Below, piece after piece: positions 54,614-62,223 of a stretch of DNA of 64,000 nucleotides. Each line of letters starts with the position of its first letter. Position 1 is the first letter of the stretch. The stretch covers positions 5,200 through 69,199 of the forward strand of contig CAUTQY010000009.1 in NCBI GenBank assembly GCA_963540815.1, written 5' to 3'. Below the pieces are notes generated by a model. That model ran no database searches. It was given only the letters and a program-made list of their open reading frames with translations, and was not told the origin of the DNA. The position numbers and the translations under genes are program-made. Source of the stretch: Scybalousia_A sp963540815 (lineage in GTDB: Bacteria > Bacteroidota > Bacteroidia > Bacteroidales > P3).

Positions 54614-54795
54614 GATTATTCTTTTCCAAACGTAGAGTCTCTTGTGTTTGTGTCGGAACAATTGAACGAAATAATAACGGATTTAAAAAATTACATTGAA
54701 CAAAATGGCATTGAAGTTTATGAAATTGTAGATATTCAATACGCCAAAAAGATTCGTTGCAAACCCTCCCTTCCCGTCCTTTTGTATCATTGCAA
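54614..54795 (+). repeat. 182-bp dispersed segment, copy 2 (inverted copy at 33247-33428)
   Basis: Identical to copy 1 at about 93% of positions, no gaps. Here the sense frame is open: DYSFPNVESLVFVSEQL, TDLKNYIEQNGIEVYEI, IQYAKKIRC, about 60 codons from the preceding bases. It immediately follows the DUF262 remnant and runs into the palindromic element (54809-54921), just as copy 1 runs into the repeat cluster. Probably a fragment of a gene once next to the element and carried with it. Function unknown. Confidence 0.75.
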
Positions 54796-54808
54796 ACCCT
54801 CCTTTTGC

Positions 54809-54921
54809 GTCATTGTGAGACTTCGCAGAAGTTGTAGCAATCCACAAAAAAATAATGTTGTAAGCCATCATTGCTTAGCTATCGCTCGCAACAACACGTA
54901 AGGACAAAGTCTCGCAATGAC
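54809..54921. repeat. Short palindromic repeat element (core-less member)
   Basis: A 113-bp element bounded by GTCATTGTGAGACTTCG at the left and the inverted TCTCGCAATGAC at the right, with internal GCAATCC and GCTCGC boxes. It lacks the triple hairpin of the full-length copies. A few additional ends lie on either side. No coding capacity. Confidence 0.65.
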
Positions 54922-55036
54922 AGAAAGGGAGGATTTGTAAGGACAGCATGTCACATTTTTTTCTTACGGATCGCTGGGACTTTGGAAAGTTTGGTAATGA
55001 TTTTATAAGCAAGGAGTAGTTTGGAAAGTACTCAAA

Positions 55037-55630
55037 CTATTGTTCGGATATTATCTTTTGTAGATTTTCGAATAAACAAGATGTAGGTAAACCCATAACA
55101 TTATAAAAATCACCCTCTATTTTTTCTATGCCTATCATACCTATCCATTCTTGTATGCCATATGCGCCTGCTTTGTCCAAAGGGTTAAAAGTTTCCACAT
55201 AATATTTTATTGTTTGTAAAGAGAGTTGCTTAAAAAATACTTCGGTTTTTTCATAAAAACTAAGACTTTTTTTTGCAGTTTTGAGATAGCAACCCGTAAT
55301 GACAGAATGTTTTCTTGCAGATAATTTTTGTAATATATCTATGGCTTCTTGTTTGTCCTTCGGTTTTCCCAAGTATTCGTTATCTACAAAAACCATAGTG
55401 TCGCTACAAAGCAAAATCTCTTTTGCTCCTATTTTATCCGTAAAACTTGCTCCTTTTTTCTCTGCCAAATATAATGGTATTTGTTCCATACCTAGTTCTT
55501 TGGGATAAGTCTCCAAAGTATGTGTTTCTACCAAACGAATATTAAACCCCATTTGCTCCAAAAGTTGTTTGCGTCTGGGAGAACGAGAATTTAGAACAAT
55601 GGTATAAGAGAATAATTTGTTAAAACACAT
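55037..55630 (-). CDS. maf: Maf family nucleoside-triphosphate pyrophosphatase
   Basis: A 197-residue Maf protein that hydrolyses non-canonical or excess nucleoside triphosphates, such as dTTP or UTP, to monophosphates. The signature VLNSRSPRRKQLLEQMGF (the SxSPRRxxLL motif) and LLCSDTMVFVDNEYLGKPKDKQEAIDILQKL are visible, with DKAGAYGIQEW further on. The C-terminal VMGLPTSCLFENL matches. Overlaps the end of the UbiA-like gene by 11 nt. Confidence 0.9.
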   Translation of the reverse strand: MCFNKLFSYTIVLNSRSPRRKQLLEQMGFNIRLVETHTLETYPKELGMEQIPLYLAEKKGASFTDKIGAKEILLCSDTMVFVDNEYLGKPKDKQEAIDILQKLSARKHSVITGCYLKTAKKSLSFYEKTEVFFKQLSLQTIKYYVETFNPLDKAGAYGIQEWIGMIGIEKIEGDFYNVMGLPTSCLFENLQKIISEQ

Positions 55631-56567
55631 CCGTGTTAAAAATGTTTTGAGAAAAATGTACGGTAAATATTAATGATATATATATCATGCCAAGAAACCG
55701 ATAAAGAAAAACCAAATCGTCCGTTCGCTTAACTCTAAATAAGGCATAGAGATAATATATAAGCGGACAAATATTTATAATAACAAGAATAATTACATGT
55801 ATGATATCCATATACTCAAAAGAAAAATAGAGATAGCAGACATTGATAAGAATAAACAATACGGAGGAAAATACCAATAGGTTATTTGTCTTCTTTTCTC
55901 CGTATTTTGTTGCAAAGGTAGAAAAACCGGCTTTACTATTAGAATCCATATTAGCCAAATCCAAGGTAACATCTCTAATGAAAGTAAGCAGAAAAACAAA
56001 TATTGACAGAAAAACAAATATTTTTCCAAAAGTAAGCCACGCCCAAACAGGTATTTTTATAAGAATTTCGGTTTGATAATGAGTAAACGCAAAGAACTCC
56101 AACAAAAAGGGCATCAAAACCAATAGAGCATACAAAAAAGACAAACTAATATTACCGATAAGAACCTGACGTTTGTATTTGTAAGCATAAATATAAGACA
56201 AACCCGCAAAAACCAAGCCCAGAGCCACTATTTGCCAAACATGATATTTGAAAGAAATATACCCTAAGATACCCAAACCTATTATTGCAAAGACATAAAA
56301 CATTCCGATTTTTTTGCCATTATCCAACGAGGAGGTATTTTGTAATATGTCTGACATTTTGGTATCAAAGAAAGAACAGACGAGGTTAAGTCCTGCTATT
56401 AGAAATATTAATCCGAAGGTGAATAACAAATAATCCGAGGACGGAAGAATAGTCATTGGGAAATATATTTTGTAGAAAGGTAATATCAGACTAATTCTTG
56501 TGGCAATGGCAAGCAATAGTACCAAAACCAAACTTTGCCATCCCAAAAGTTTGAAATAAGATTTCAT
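55620..56567 (-). CDS. UbiA-like prenyltransferase with a degenerate first Asp motif
   Basis: A 315-residue membrane protein of about nine helices. The second Asp-rich motif is present (FIRDVTLDLANMDSNSKAGFSTFATKYG, matching DxxxDxxxxD). The first one, normally NDxxDxxxD, reads LNLVCSFFDTKMSDIL, in which the leading NDxxD is not recognisable. Members attach isoprenyl chains to aromatic or glycerol acceptors. Homologues in Bacteroidetes next to maf may act in lipid or quinone synthesis. With the first motif altered, catalysis here is doubtful or uses a different metal site. Confidence 0.78.
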   Translation of the reverse strand: MKSYFKLLGWQSLVLVLLLAIATRISLILPFYKIYFPMTILPSSDYLLFTFGLIFLIAGLNLVCSFFDTKMSDILQNTSSLDNGKKIGMFYVFAIIGLGILGYISFKYHVWQIVALGLVFAGLSYIYAYKYKRQVLIGNISLSFLYALLVLMPFLLEFFAFTHYQTEILIKIPVWAWLTFGKIFVFLSIFVFLLTFIRDVTLDLANMDSNSKAGFSTFATKYGEKKTNNLLVFSSVLFILINVCYLYFSFEYMDIIHVIILVIINICPLIYYLYALFRVKRTDDLVFLYRFLGMIYISLIFTVHFSQNIFNTDVF

Positions 56568-56573
56568 TGTATT

Positions 56574-57800
56574 TTAATGTTTTATTTCGTTGATAAGTTT
56601 GCCGTCCCTATCGTAATATTTCCATACCCCAAAGGCTTTGCCGTCTTTGTATTCTCCTTCGGCTATCTTTTTGTTACCGAAAGAATATTCTATCCATTTG
56701 CCATTAGGTTTGCCCTCTGCAAAGGCTTGTTCTCTTAATTTGTTACCTGTTTGGTCAAAGAAAATCCAACTACCCGTTTTATTCCCATTGGAATAAAAGC
56801 CTTGCTCCACAATTTTGCCATTATAATATTTCTCCCATCTGCCGTTTAGTTTGCCGTTGATATAATCGGCTTTTTGATAAATGTCTCCCTTTTCGTCATA
56901 CAGGGTTTCCGTTCCGTTTTTTATTCCGTCTAAGTAATAAACAACAGTTTTCTTGGAGCCGTCGGAGTTAAACATTTCCCATTTTCCATTCATCAAACCT
57001 TTGGAAAATGCTCCGTGCATTTGTAATGAACCGTCTTCAAAAAAACTCTCCCAAATTCCCTCTTCTTTTCCGTTTATATAACTTCCCTTGTGCAGAAGTT
57101 TTCCGTTCTCATAATACGTTTGCCACAAGCCCTCTCGTTTTCCATTGCGATAATCTCCGCTTCTCCACTTCTCTCCTCCTTCATAGTAGTACGTCCATGT
57201 TCCCTCCTCCTTGCTTTCCTTATATGAACCCTCGCTTTCCTTGTTGCCGTTTTCTCTATAAAAATACTCCCATTTTCCATCCTTCTTGCCGTGTAAAAGC
57301 TCTCCACTCATATCCTTATAGCCATTGTCGTACCACCAAATTGCTTGTCCCTCCAATTCGTCATCTTTATAGGTAGTTTCAAGTTTTAGTTTGCCGTTTT
57401 TGTGATACTCCTTGTAAGTTCCTTCCTTTTTACCGTCTTTTACCTCACAAGAGTAGTACAACTGTCCATTGTCGTAATATGCAAGATTTTCTCCGTTACC
57501 ACTAACAATTTCTTGTTTTTTGATTTTCCCGTTTTTATAAAACCATTGCCAAACGCCTATTTTCCAACCCTTTTCATTATACATACCCTGTCTTTCCACA
57601 CTGATACCGTCATTATAGTAGTATACCCATTTGCCAAATTTATATTTGGTTTTTTCCTTGCCATTATCAACGTTTGTTATATGGAATCCTTCCGTTGCCT
57701 TGTTGCCATTAGCCCAAAACTCTTCAAATTTGGTAGTATCCTGTCCTTTGCATACAAAGACAATACAAAGCAAAAATAAAAATAGGTTGTATGATTTCAT
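56574..57800 (-). CDS. Exported MORN-like (YwqK-type) repeat protein
   Basis: A 408-residue protein with a signal peptide (ending FVCKGQ) and about fifteen consecutive ~23-residue beta-hairpin repeats. Each unit is of the form 'dGkkeGkWeyYyenGklxxxgxY': KHGKWVYYYNDG, KKEGTYKEYHKNGKL, KEEGTWTYYYEGGEKW, KREGLWQTYYENGKL, KEEGIWESFFEDG. The pattern corresponds to MORN_2/YwqK repeats. In the YwqK family some copies act as antitoxins, but exported repeat proteins of this sort have no known activity. Preceded 2 nt by the DUF4270 stop, so co-transcribed with it. Confidence 0.85.
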   Translation of the reverse strand: MKSYNLFLFLLCIVFVCKGQDTTKFEEFWANGNKATEGFHITNVDNGKEKTKYKFGKWVYYYNDGISVERQGMYNEKGWKIGVWQWFYKNGKIKKQEIVSGNGENLAYYDNGQLYYSCEVKDGKKEGTYKEYHKNGKLKLETTYKDDELEGQAIWWYDNGYKDMSGELLHGKKDGKWEYFYRENGNKESEGSYKESKEEGTWTYYYEGGEKWRSGDYRNGKREGLWQTYYENGKLLHKGSYINGKEEGIWESFFEDGSLQMHGAFSKGLMNGKWEMFNSDGSKKTVVYYLDGIKNGTETLYDEKGDIYQKADYINGKLNGRWEKYYNGKIVEQGFYSNGNKTGSWIFFDQTGNKLREQAFAEGKPNGKWIEYSFGNKKIAEGEYKDGKAFGVWKYYDRDGKLINEIKH

Positions 57801-57802
57801 AA

Positions 57803-59164
57803 CTAATTGTCGGCTATTTTTGAATAGGTTATATTAAGTCTTGGTCGTTTGCTAACATCCGAGTAATTAGGTCCGTTAAGCACCACTCTATTTGCGGTGT
57901 TTCTACGAGAAAAACCGTTGTCAGCGTTGTTTCTATCTCTCATAGAGGGGATAATATATATGGTGGAATTTTCTCCGTAATTACCCTTTACATAATTTTG
58001 CAAAAAAGAGGTTATTTGCACTCTATACGCATTAATAGTACTGTCGTAATAAGGTACGGCGTTTAAGTTAGCGGCAATACTCTCGTCTTTTAGCAAATAA
58101 ATATTATCTCCGCTTTTTCTGTAGCACTGCAAAGAAGTAGGGTAGGTAAAACTATTTCCCGATATATCCGCCACGGGCAAAATGAGTTCTGCCTTATTTA
58201 TCAAAGCACCTTTTATACTATCCCTATCATACCATTGCATAAAGTTTTGTATATCAAGTTCCAGCTCCGACATTCCCAAAGAGGAAATGTAAATGTATTC
58301 TTCATTATTTACCTTGGCGGGTTTAGTGTTTATGGAAGAAAGAGAAGTACCGGCATAGTCAAAATTTACCTTCATAAATCTTTGCCCGCCATTTGGAATG
58401 GTTATTCTATAATTGTAATGTCCGCCGGCTGCAGTGGTATAGTAATAGGTTATACAAGACAAAACGGAGGCCATATCAACATATATCAACATGCCGTTGG
58501 CATCGCTGTTGGTAGCGGTGATTTTTATCCCCTTTACATCCGATTGAAAAGCGTTGTTATCTGCATAGTAACCGTTATAAATCTTTTGTAAAAAAGCATC
58601 ATTCAATTTTAACCTAAGGTGAGGAGAATAAACAGCAGTGTCATTGTTCAATTTAATATTATCATTATCCATATCCACGCTTACCTCGTCTTCGAACCAT
58701 ACTTGTCCCACTTCCACGTTATCGTTGGCATGCTTTTTATTTTCATTTATTTCCTCGGTAACTTCTTCCACTTTGAAATGCATGGTCATACCCCTTACAC
58801 TCTTATCTTTAACAAAAGCGCCGGCGTAAAGCAAAGATAAAACAGCGGAATCCGCCTGTCCGAGAGAAGAAAAGTTTTGACCCGAAGAGGATAAACTTAG
58901 TTGTGTGATTATATTGGAAGATATTTTACCAAAGTTATTGTCTTTGTATTCTCCCAAAGCATTGTATCTCAGATTGTTTGTTAAAACGGTATCTGTGTTA
59001 AATATCTTGGAAGAAAGAATAACTCCACTATTATTATCCCTCAGTATATTTATGGCATTATTGTTGTCTATAAAACTAAGACCAAGCCTTTCGTCCTCAT
59101 TAACACATGAAAGAACAAAAACAGACAATAAGACCAAACTTAATATCAAACGTATTGTTTTCAT
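57803..59164 (-). CDS. DUF4270 lipoprotein
   Basis: A 453-residue outer-membrane-type lipoprotein (lipobox VFVLSC, Cys at 20) starting CVNEDERLGLSFIDNNNAINI. The N-terminal LGLSFI and the later DSAVLSLLYAGAF, MHFKVEEVTEEI and NRVVLNGPNYSDVSKRPRLNITYSKI match the Bacteroidetes family DUF4270. The C-terminus 'RPRLNITYSK' is typical. The function is unknown. ATGA overlap of 4 nt with the end of the GT5 gene suggests tight coupling in this conserved pair. Confidence 0.87.
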   Translation of the reverse strand: MKTIRLILSLVLLSVFVLSCVNEDERLGLSFIDNNNAINILRDNNSGVILSSKIFNTDTVLTNNLRYNALGEYKDNNFGKISSNIITQLSLSSSGQNFSSLGQADSAVLSLLYAGAFVKDKSVRGMTMHFKVEEVTEEINENKKHANDNVEVGQVWFEDEVSVDMDNDNIKLNNDTAVYSPHLRLKLNDAFLQKIYNGYYADNNAFQSDVKGIKITATNSDANGMLIYVDMASVLSCITYYYTTAAGGHYNYRITIPNGGQRFMKVNFDYAGTSLSSINTKPAKVNNEEYIYISSLGMSELELDIQNFMQWYDRDSIKGALINKAELILPVADISGNSFTYPTSLQCYRKSGDNIYLLKDESIAANLNAVPYYDSTINAYRVQITSFLQNYVKGNYGENSTIYIIPSMRDRNNADNGFSRRNTANRVVLNGPNYSDVSKRPRLNITYSKIADN

Positions 59165-59985
59165 TCGTCTTCTATTTCTATTATTGAATCGTAATACTCA
59201 TTTATTTTTTGATATAATTCTTTCTCGTTATCAATGTATGGAATAATATCCTTTTTGTTTTCCTGCGCGTAAGCCAACAACTCCGGATTAACTTTGTCGG
59301 AAGCCAAAACCACTGCATCGCTATAACTTATCGCGGCCTTCATTATACTCGGATACGAAGGGTCTTTATAAAATCGCCAATCTTTTTGCGTACCTCCGTC
59401 AGCCTTCATTTTCTTTGCCATGTTGGCGGATAATGTTTCACCAAAATCATCGTCATACAAAGTCAAAACCAATTTACTTTCCATAAAAAAAGGATTATTT
59501 TTGTATTCCGTACGCCTTACATAAAAAGGAATAAGCATGGAAAACCAACCGGAGCAATGTATTACGCTTGGCTTCCAAGCCAATTTCTTTATTGTTTCCA
59601 AAACTCCGCGAGAAAAAAACATTGTTCTTTCGTCATTATCCGACATAAAGCTTCCGTCCGACTTCCTAATATCTATTTTTTCCGTAAAGTAATCCTCATT
59701 GTCTATAAAGTATATTTGCATACGAATGGCAGGAATGGAGGCAACTTTGATAATCAAAGGGTGGTCTTGATTGTCTATTGTGATATTCAAACCCGATAAT
59801 CTTATAACCTCGTGCAACTGATTGCGTCTTTCGTTTACATTGCCAAATCGCGGCATAAAGATTCTTATTTCTTTACCATGTTCTTGTATATACTGGGGCA
59901 GATTTTTACATAAAGAAGCTAGTTCGGAGTTCTTTAGATAAGGTTCTATTTCCTGGGAAATAAACAGTACTTTTGGTTTATCCAT
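59161..59985 (-). CDS. Stand-alone N-terminal glycogen/starch synthase domain (GT5)
   Basis: A 274-residue protein equal to the N-terminal Rossmann half of glycogen synthase: KVLFISQEIEPYLKNSELASLCKNLPQYIQ (with KxGG lost), IRIFMPRFGNVNERR, WKPSVIHCSGWFSMLIPFY and LVLTLYDDDF. The C-terminal half with its nucleotide-sugar site is absent, and the residues KTGGL that bind ADP-glucose in full enzymes are replaced by KNSEL. Bacteroidetes carry such single-domain genes next to DUF4270. Classical glycogen synthase activity is unlikely. A promoter element (TAATTTTG, 60012-60019) lies 27 nt upstream. Confidence 0.82.
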   Translation of the reverse strand: MDKPKVLFISQEIEPYLKNSELASLCKNLPQYIQEHGKEIRIFMPRFGNVNERRNQLHEVIRLSGLNITIDNQDHPLIIKVASIPAIRMQIYFIDNEDYFTEKIDIRKSDGSFMSDNDERTMFFSRGVLETIKKLAWKPSVIHCSGWFSMLIPFYVRRTEYKNNPFFMESKLVLTLYDDDFGETLSANMAKKMKADGGTQKDWRFYKDPSYPSIMKAAISYSDAVVLASDKVNPELLAYAQENKKDIIPYIDNEKELYQKINEYYDSIIEIEDE

Positions 59986-60011
59986 GTCTTTTCTTACTAT
60001 ATTTACCTACG

Positions 60012-60019
60012 CAAAATTA
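60012..60019 (-). promoter_or_regulatory. -7 promoter element of the GT5-DUF4270-MORN operon
   Basis: TAATTTTG on the minus strand, 26 nt upstream of the GT5 ATG at 59985. It faces away from the rsmA promoter at 60084. Confidence 0.5.
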
Positions 60020-60083
60020 CAATCTTTTCCTATTCTGACATAATATTTTAAAATCAAATTTCATCTGTGTACAAATTATTTAG

Positions 60084-60091
60084 TACTTTTG
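60084..60091 (+). promoter_or_regulatory. -7 promoter element of rsmA, giving a near-leaderless mRNA
   Basis: TACTTTTG ends only 4 nt before the rsmA ATG at 60096. With the usual start point 6-8 nt after the element, transcription would begin at or next to the ATG. No clear TTTG box lies 19 nt upstream. Confidence 0.45.
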
Positions 60092-60095
60092 CAGA

Positions 60096-60866
60096 ATGAA
60101 AAAAGTAAGAGCCAAAAAGTCTCTCGGTCAGCATTTTTTAAGGAACGAAAAAATAGCACAGGAGATAGTCTGTGGTCTGCAAGAAAAAAATAATGTTTTG
60201 GAAGTGGGAGCAGGTACGGGTGTTTTAACCAAGTACCTACTCAAAGCGGATTGCAAAGACTTTCGTATAGTGGAGATAGATACCGAATCGGTTGCATATC
60301 TTACGGAGCACTATCCTTGTTTGAATAACAAGATAACAGAGGGAGACTTTCTTACGTTAAATCTGTCAAATATTTTCAACAATGAGGAATTTTCTCTTAT
60401 AGGAAACTTTCCTTATAATATTTCCAACCAAATACTGTTTAAGGTTTTGGAAAACAAATATTTGATTAGACAAGTCGTGGGTATGTTTCAAAAAGAAGTA
60501 GCCGAACGCGTTGTCGCCACAGAAGGCAAAAAGACTTACGGCATACTTTCGGTACTACTCTCTGTTTTTTACGACAGGGAGTATCTTTTTGAAGTACCTA
60601 ACACAGATTTTGCTCCGATACCAAAGGTTCGGTCTGCCGTCGTAAGATTGAATAGAAAGCCAAAAGTAGATTTGCCCTGTAGGGAAAAAGATTTCTTCCT
60701 TACAGTAAAAACCGCTTTTAATCAAAGACGAAAAATGCTTAGGCAGAGTTTGAAACCCTTAAACGTATCCTTAGAAAATATTCCGGAGGATATGCTTACC
60801 AAAAGACCGGAGCAACTCTCACCCGAAAATTTTATAACACTTACAAAACTTTTATACAATGTTTAG
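60096..60866 (+). CDS. rsmA: 16S rRNA adenine-N6-dimethyltransferase
   Basis: A 256-residue SAM-dependent KsgA that dimethylates two adjacent adenines near the 3' end of 16S rRNA. N-terminal SLGQHFLRNEKIAQEIV, SAM motif I VLEVGAGTGVLTKYLL, motif IV IGNFPYNISNQILF and the FAPIPKVRSAVVRL motif are present. The start is near the promoter element, so initiation may be on a nearly leaderless message. It overlaps mntP by 8 nt. Confidence 0.93.
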   Translation: MKKVRAKKSLGQHFLRNEKIAQEIVCGLQEKNNVLEVGAGTGVLTKYLLKADCKDFRIVEIDTESVAYLTEHYPCLNNKITEGDFLTLNLSNIFNNEEFSLIGNFPYNISNQILFKVLENKYLIRQVVGMFQKEVAERVVATEGKKTYGILSVLLSVFYDREYLFEVPNTDFAPIPKVRSAVVRLNRKPKVDLPCREKDFFLTVKTAFNQRRKMLRQSLKPLNVSLENIPEDMLTKRPEQLSPENFITLTKLLYNV

Positions 60867-61437
60867 CATAGGTTTTATTTTGCAGGCGTTCATACTCGGT
60901 TTAGCCTTGTCTATGGATTGTTTTACGGTCAGTATCACTTGCGGATTGCAAAAAACAATGTCCAAATTAAGAATTATTTTTCTTGCATTCAGTTTTGCGT
61001 TTTTCCAAGCTTTTTTTACTCTGTTAGGGTCACTTTTTGCTTCGTTTTTTTATAATTTTATGAAAGATATCTCTGCATGGATATCTTTTACTCTTTTGTT
61101 TGTCATAGGAATAAAAATGTTTATGGAAGGCAAACGTTTTTCCCTAAGGAACAAAGTTTTTGATGTAACCTCTTGTAAAGTAATATTGCTTTTGAGTATA
61201 GCCACCTCCATAGACGCCTTTGTTATAGGAATGTCTTTTTCGGGCATGGAATGGGTGGTAGGTCAACAATTATTTTGTGTTGCAATCATATTTTTAACAA
61301 CTTTTGTTTTATCTTTGGTGGGAGAAAAAATGGGAGAAAAGATTTGTTTTGTAAAACCGCGTTTTGCCCTCTTTTTGGGAGGGGTAATACTTATTGCCAT
61401 AGGTCTAAAAACCATTTTACAACACTATCTTGTGTAA
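60859..61437 (+). CDS. mntP: Manganese efflux pump MntP
   Basis: A 192-residue six-helix inner-membrane transporter that exports Mn(II). Two repeats with the conserved acidic residues are visible: LGLALSMDCFTVSITCG (Asp in helix 1) and IATSIDAFVIGMSFSG (Asp in helix 4), with LGGVILIAIGLKTIL at the C-terminus. In other bacteria MntP is controlled by yybP-ykoY-type riboswitches; none is visible here because the gene overlaps rsmA. The 8-nt overlap with rsmA is an unusual coupling. Confidence 0.9.
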   Translation: MFSIGFILQAFILGLALSMDCFTVSITCGLQKTMSKLRIIFLAFSFAFFQAFFTLLGSLFASFFYNFMKDISAWISFTLLFVIGIKMFMEGKRFSLRNKVFDVTSCKVILLLSIATSIDAFVIGMSFSGMEWVVGQQLFCVAIIFLTTFVLSLVGEKMGEKICFVKPRFALFLGGVILIAIGLKTILQHYLV

Positions 61438-61459
61438 TCCGTAAAATATTAAACATAGG

Positions 61460-62218
61460 ATGAAATATTTGGAAAATTTTATAGTCGAAAAAAAAATAAA
61501 ACTCAATAGAGACAATTTTTTGCTTGCTTTAAAAAGTCCCATATCCTTGTACGGAATTAAAAGCGGACAGTTTGTTAATGTTGAAGTCAAAGATGTTGCA
61601 GACAGAATACTAAGACGTCCCATAAGCATATACGATGTAGATAAAGATAACAATATTCTTTATCTCGTTGTACAACGGGTTGGCAAGGCAACAAAAAAGT
61701 TATCCGAAATAAGAGAAAGAGAGGGAATTTCCGTCATTTTTCCCTTGGGTAACGGTTTTGAAGCAAAGGGCAAAAAACCTCTTTTAATAGGCGGAGGGGT
61801 GGGCGTAGCCCCATTGTATTTATTGGCAAAAGAGTTTAAGAAAAATAACATTACTCCGACAATTCTAATAGGAGCAAGAACAAACGAGCAACTGTTTTTG
61901 ACAAACAGGTATAATGCCGTAGGTAATCTTAGTATTTCCACAGAAGACGGCTCCGTAGGAGAAAAAGGGTTGGTAACACAAAATACCGTTCTTAGAAATG
62001 ATTTTGACGTAATATATTGTTGCGGTCCTACACCTATGATGCAAGCCGTAAGTTTTTTTGCACAGGAAAAAGGAATAGAGTGCTTTGTTTCTTTGGAAAA
62101 CAGAATGGCTTGCGGTATAGGTGCTTGCCTTTGCTGTGTAAATGAAAACAAAGAAGGGCGTAATATTTGTGTTTGTACGGAAGGACCCGTTTTTAATACC
62201 AAAGATATAAAACTTTAA
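61460..62218 (+). CDS. pyrK: Dihydroorotate dehydrogenase electron-transfer subunit
   Basis: A 252-residue flavo-iron-sulfur protein that passes electrons from PyrD to NAD. FAD-binding RRPISIYDVDKD, NAD-site LLIGGGVGVAPLYLLAKEF, and the 2Fe-2S cluster region MACGIGACLCCVNENKEGRNICVCTEGPVF with four cysteines are present. This shows the organism uses the class 1B, NAD-linked form of dihydroorotate dehydrogenase. Followed 5 nt later by pyrD. Confidence 0.93.
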   Translation: MKYLENFIVEKKIKLNRDNFLLALKSPISLYGIKSGQFVNVEVKDVADRILRRPISIYDVDKDNNILYLVVQRVGKATKKLSEIREREGISVIFPLGNGFEAKGKKPLLIGGGVGVAPLYLLAKEFKKNNITPTILIGARTNEQLFLTNRYNAVGNLSISTEDGSVGEKGLVTQNTVLRNDFDVIYCCGPTPMMQAVSFFAQEKGIECFVSLENRMACGIGACLCCVNENKEGRNICVCTEGPVFNTKDIKL

Positions 62219-62223
62219 AATCT

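Noticed and set aside
60859..61437. A manganese riboswitch in front of mntP
   Set aside because: mntP starts inside the rsmA coding region, leaving no leader in which such a structure could sit.
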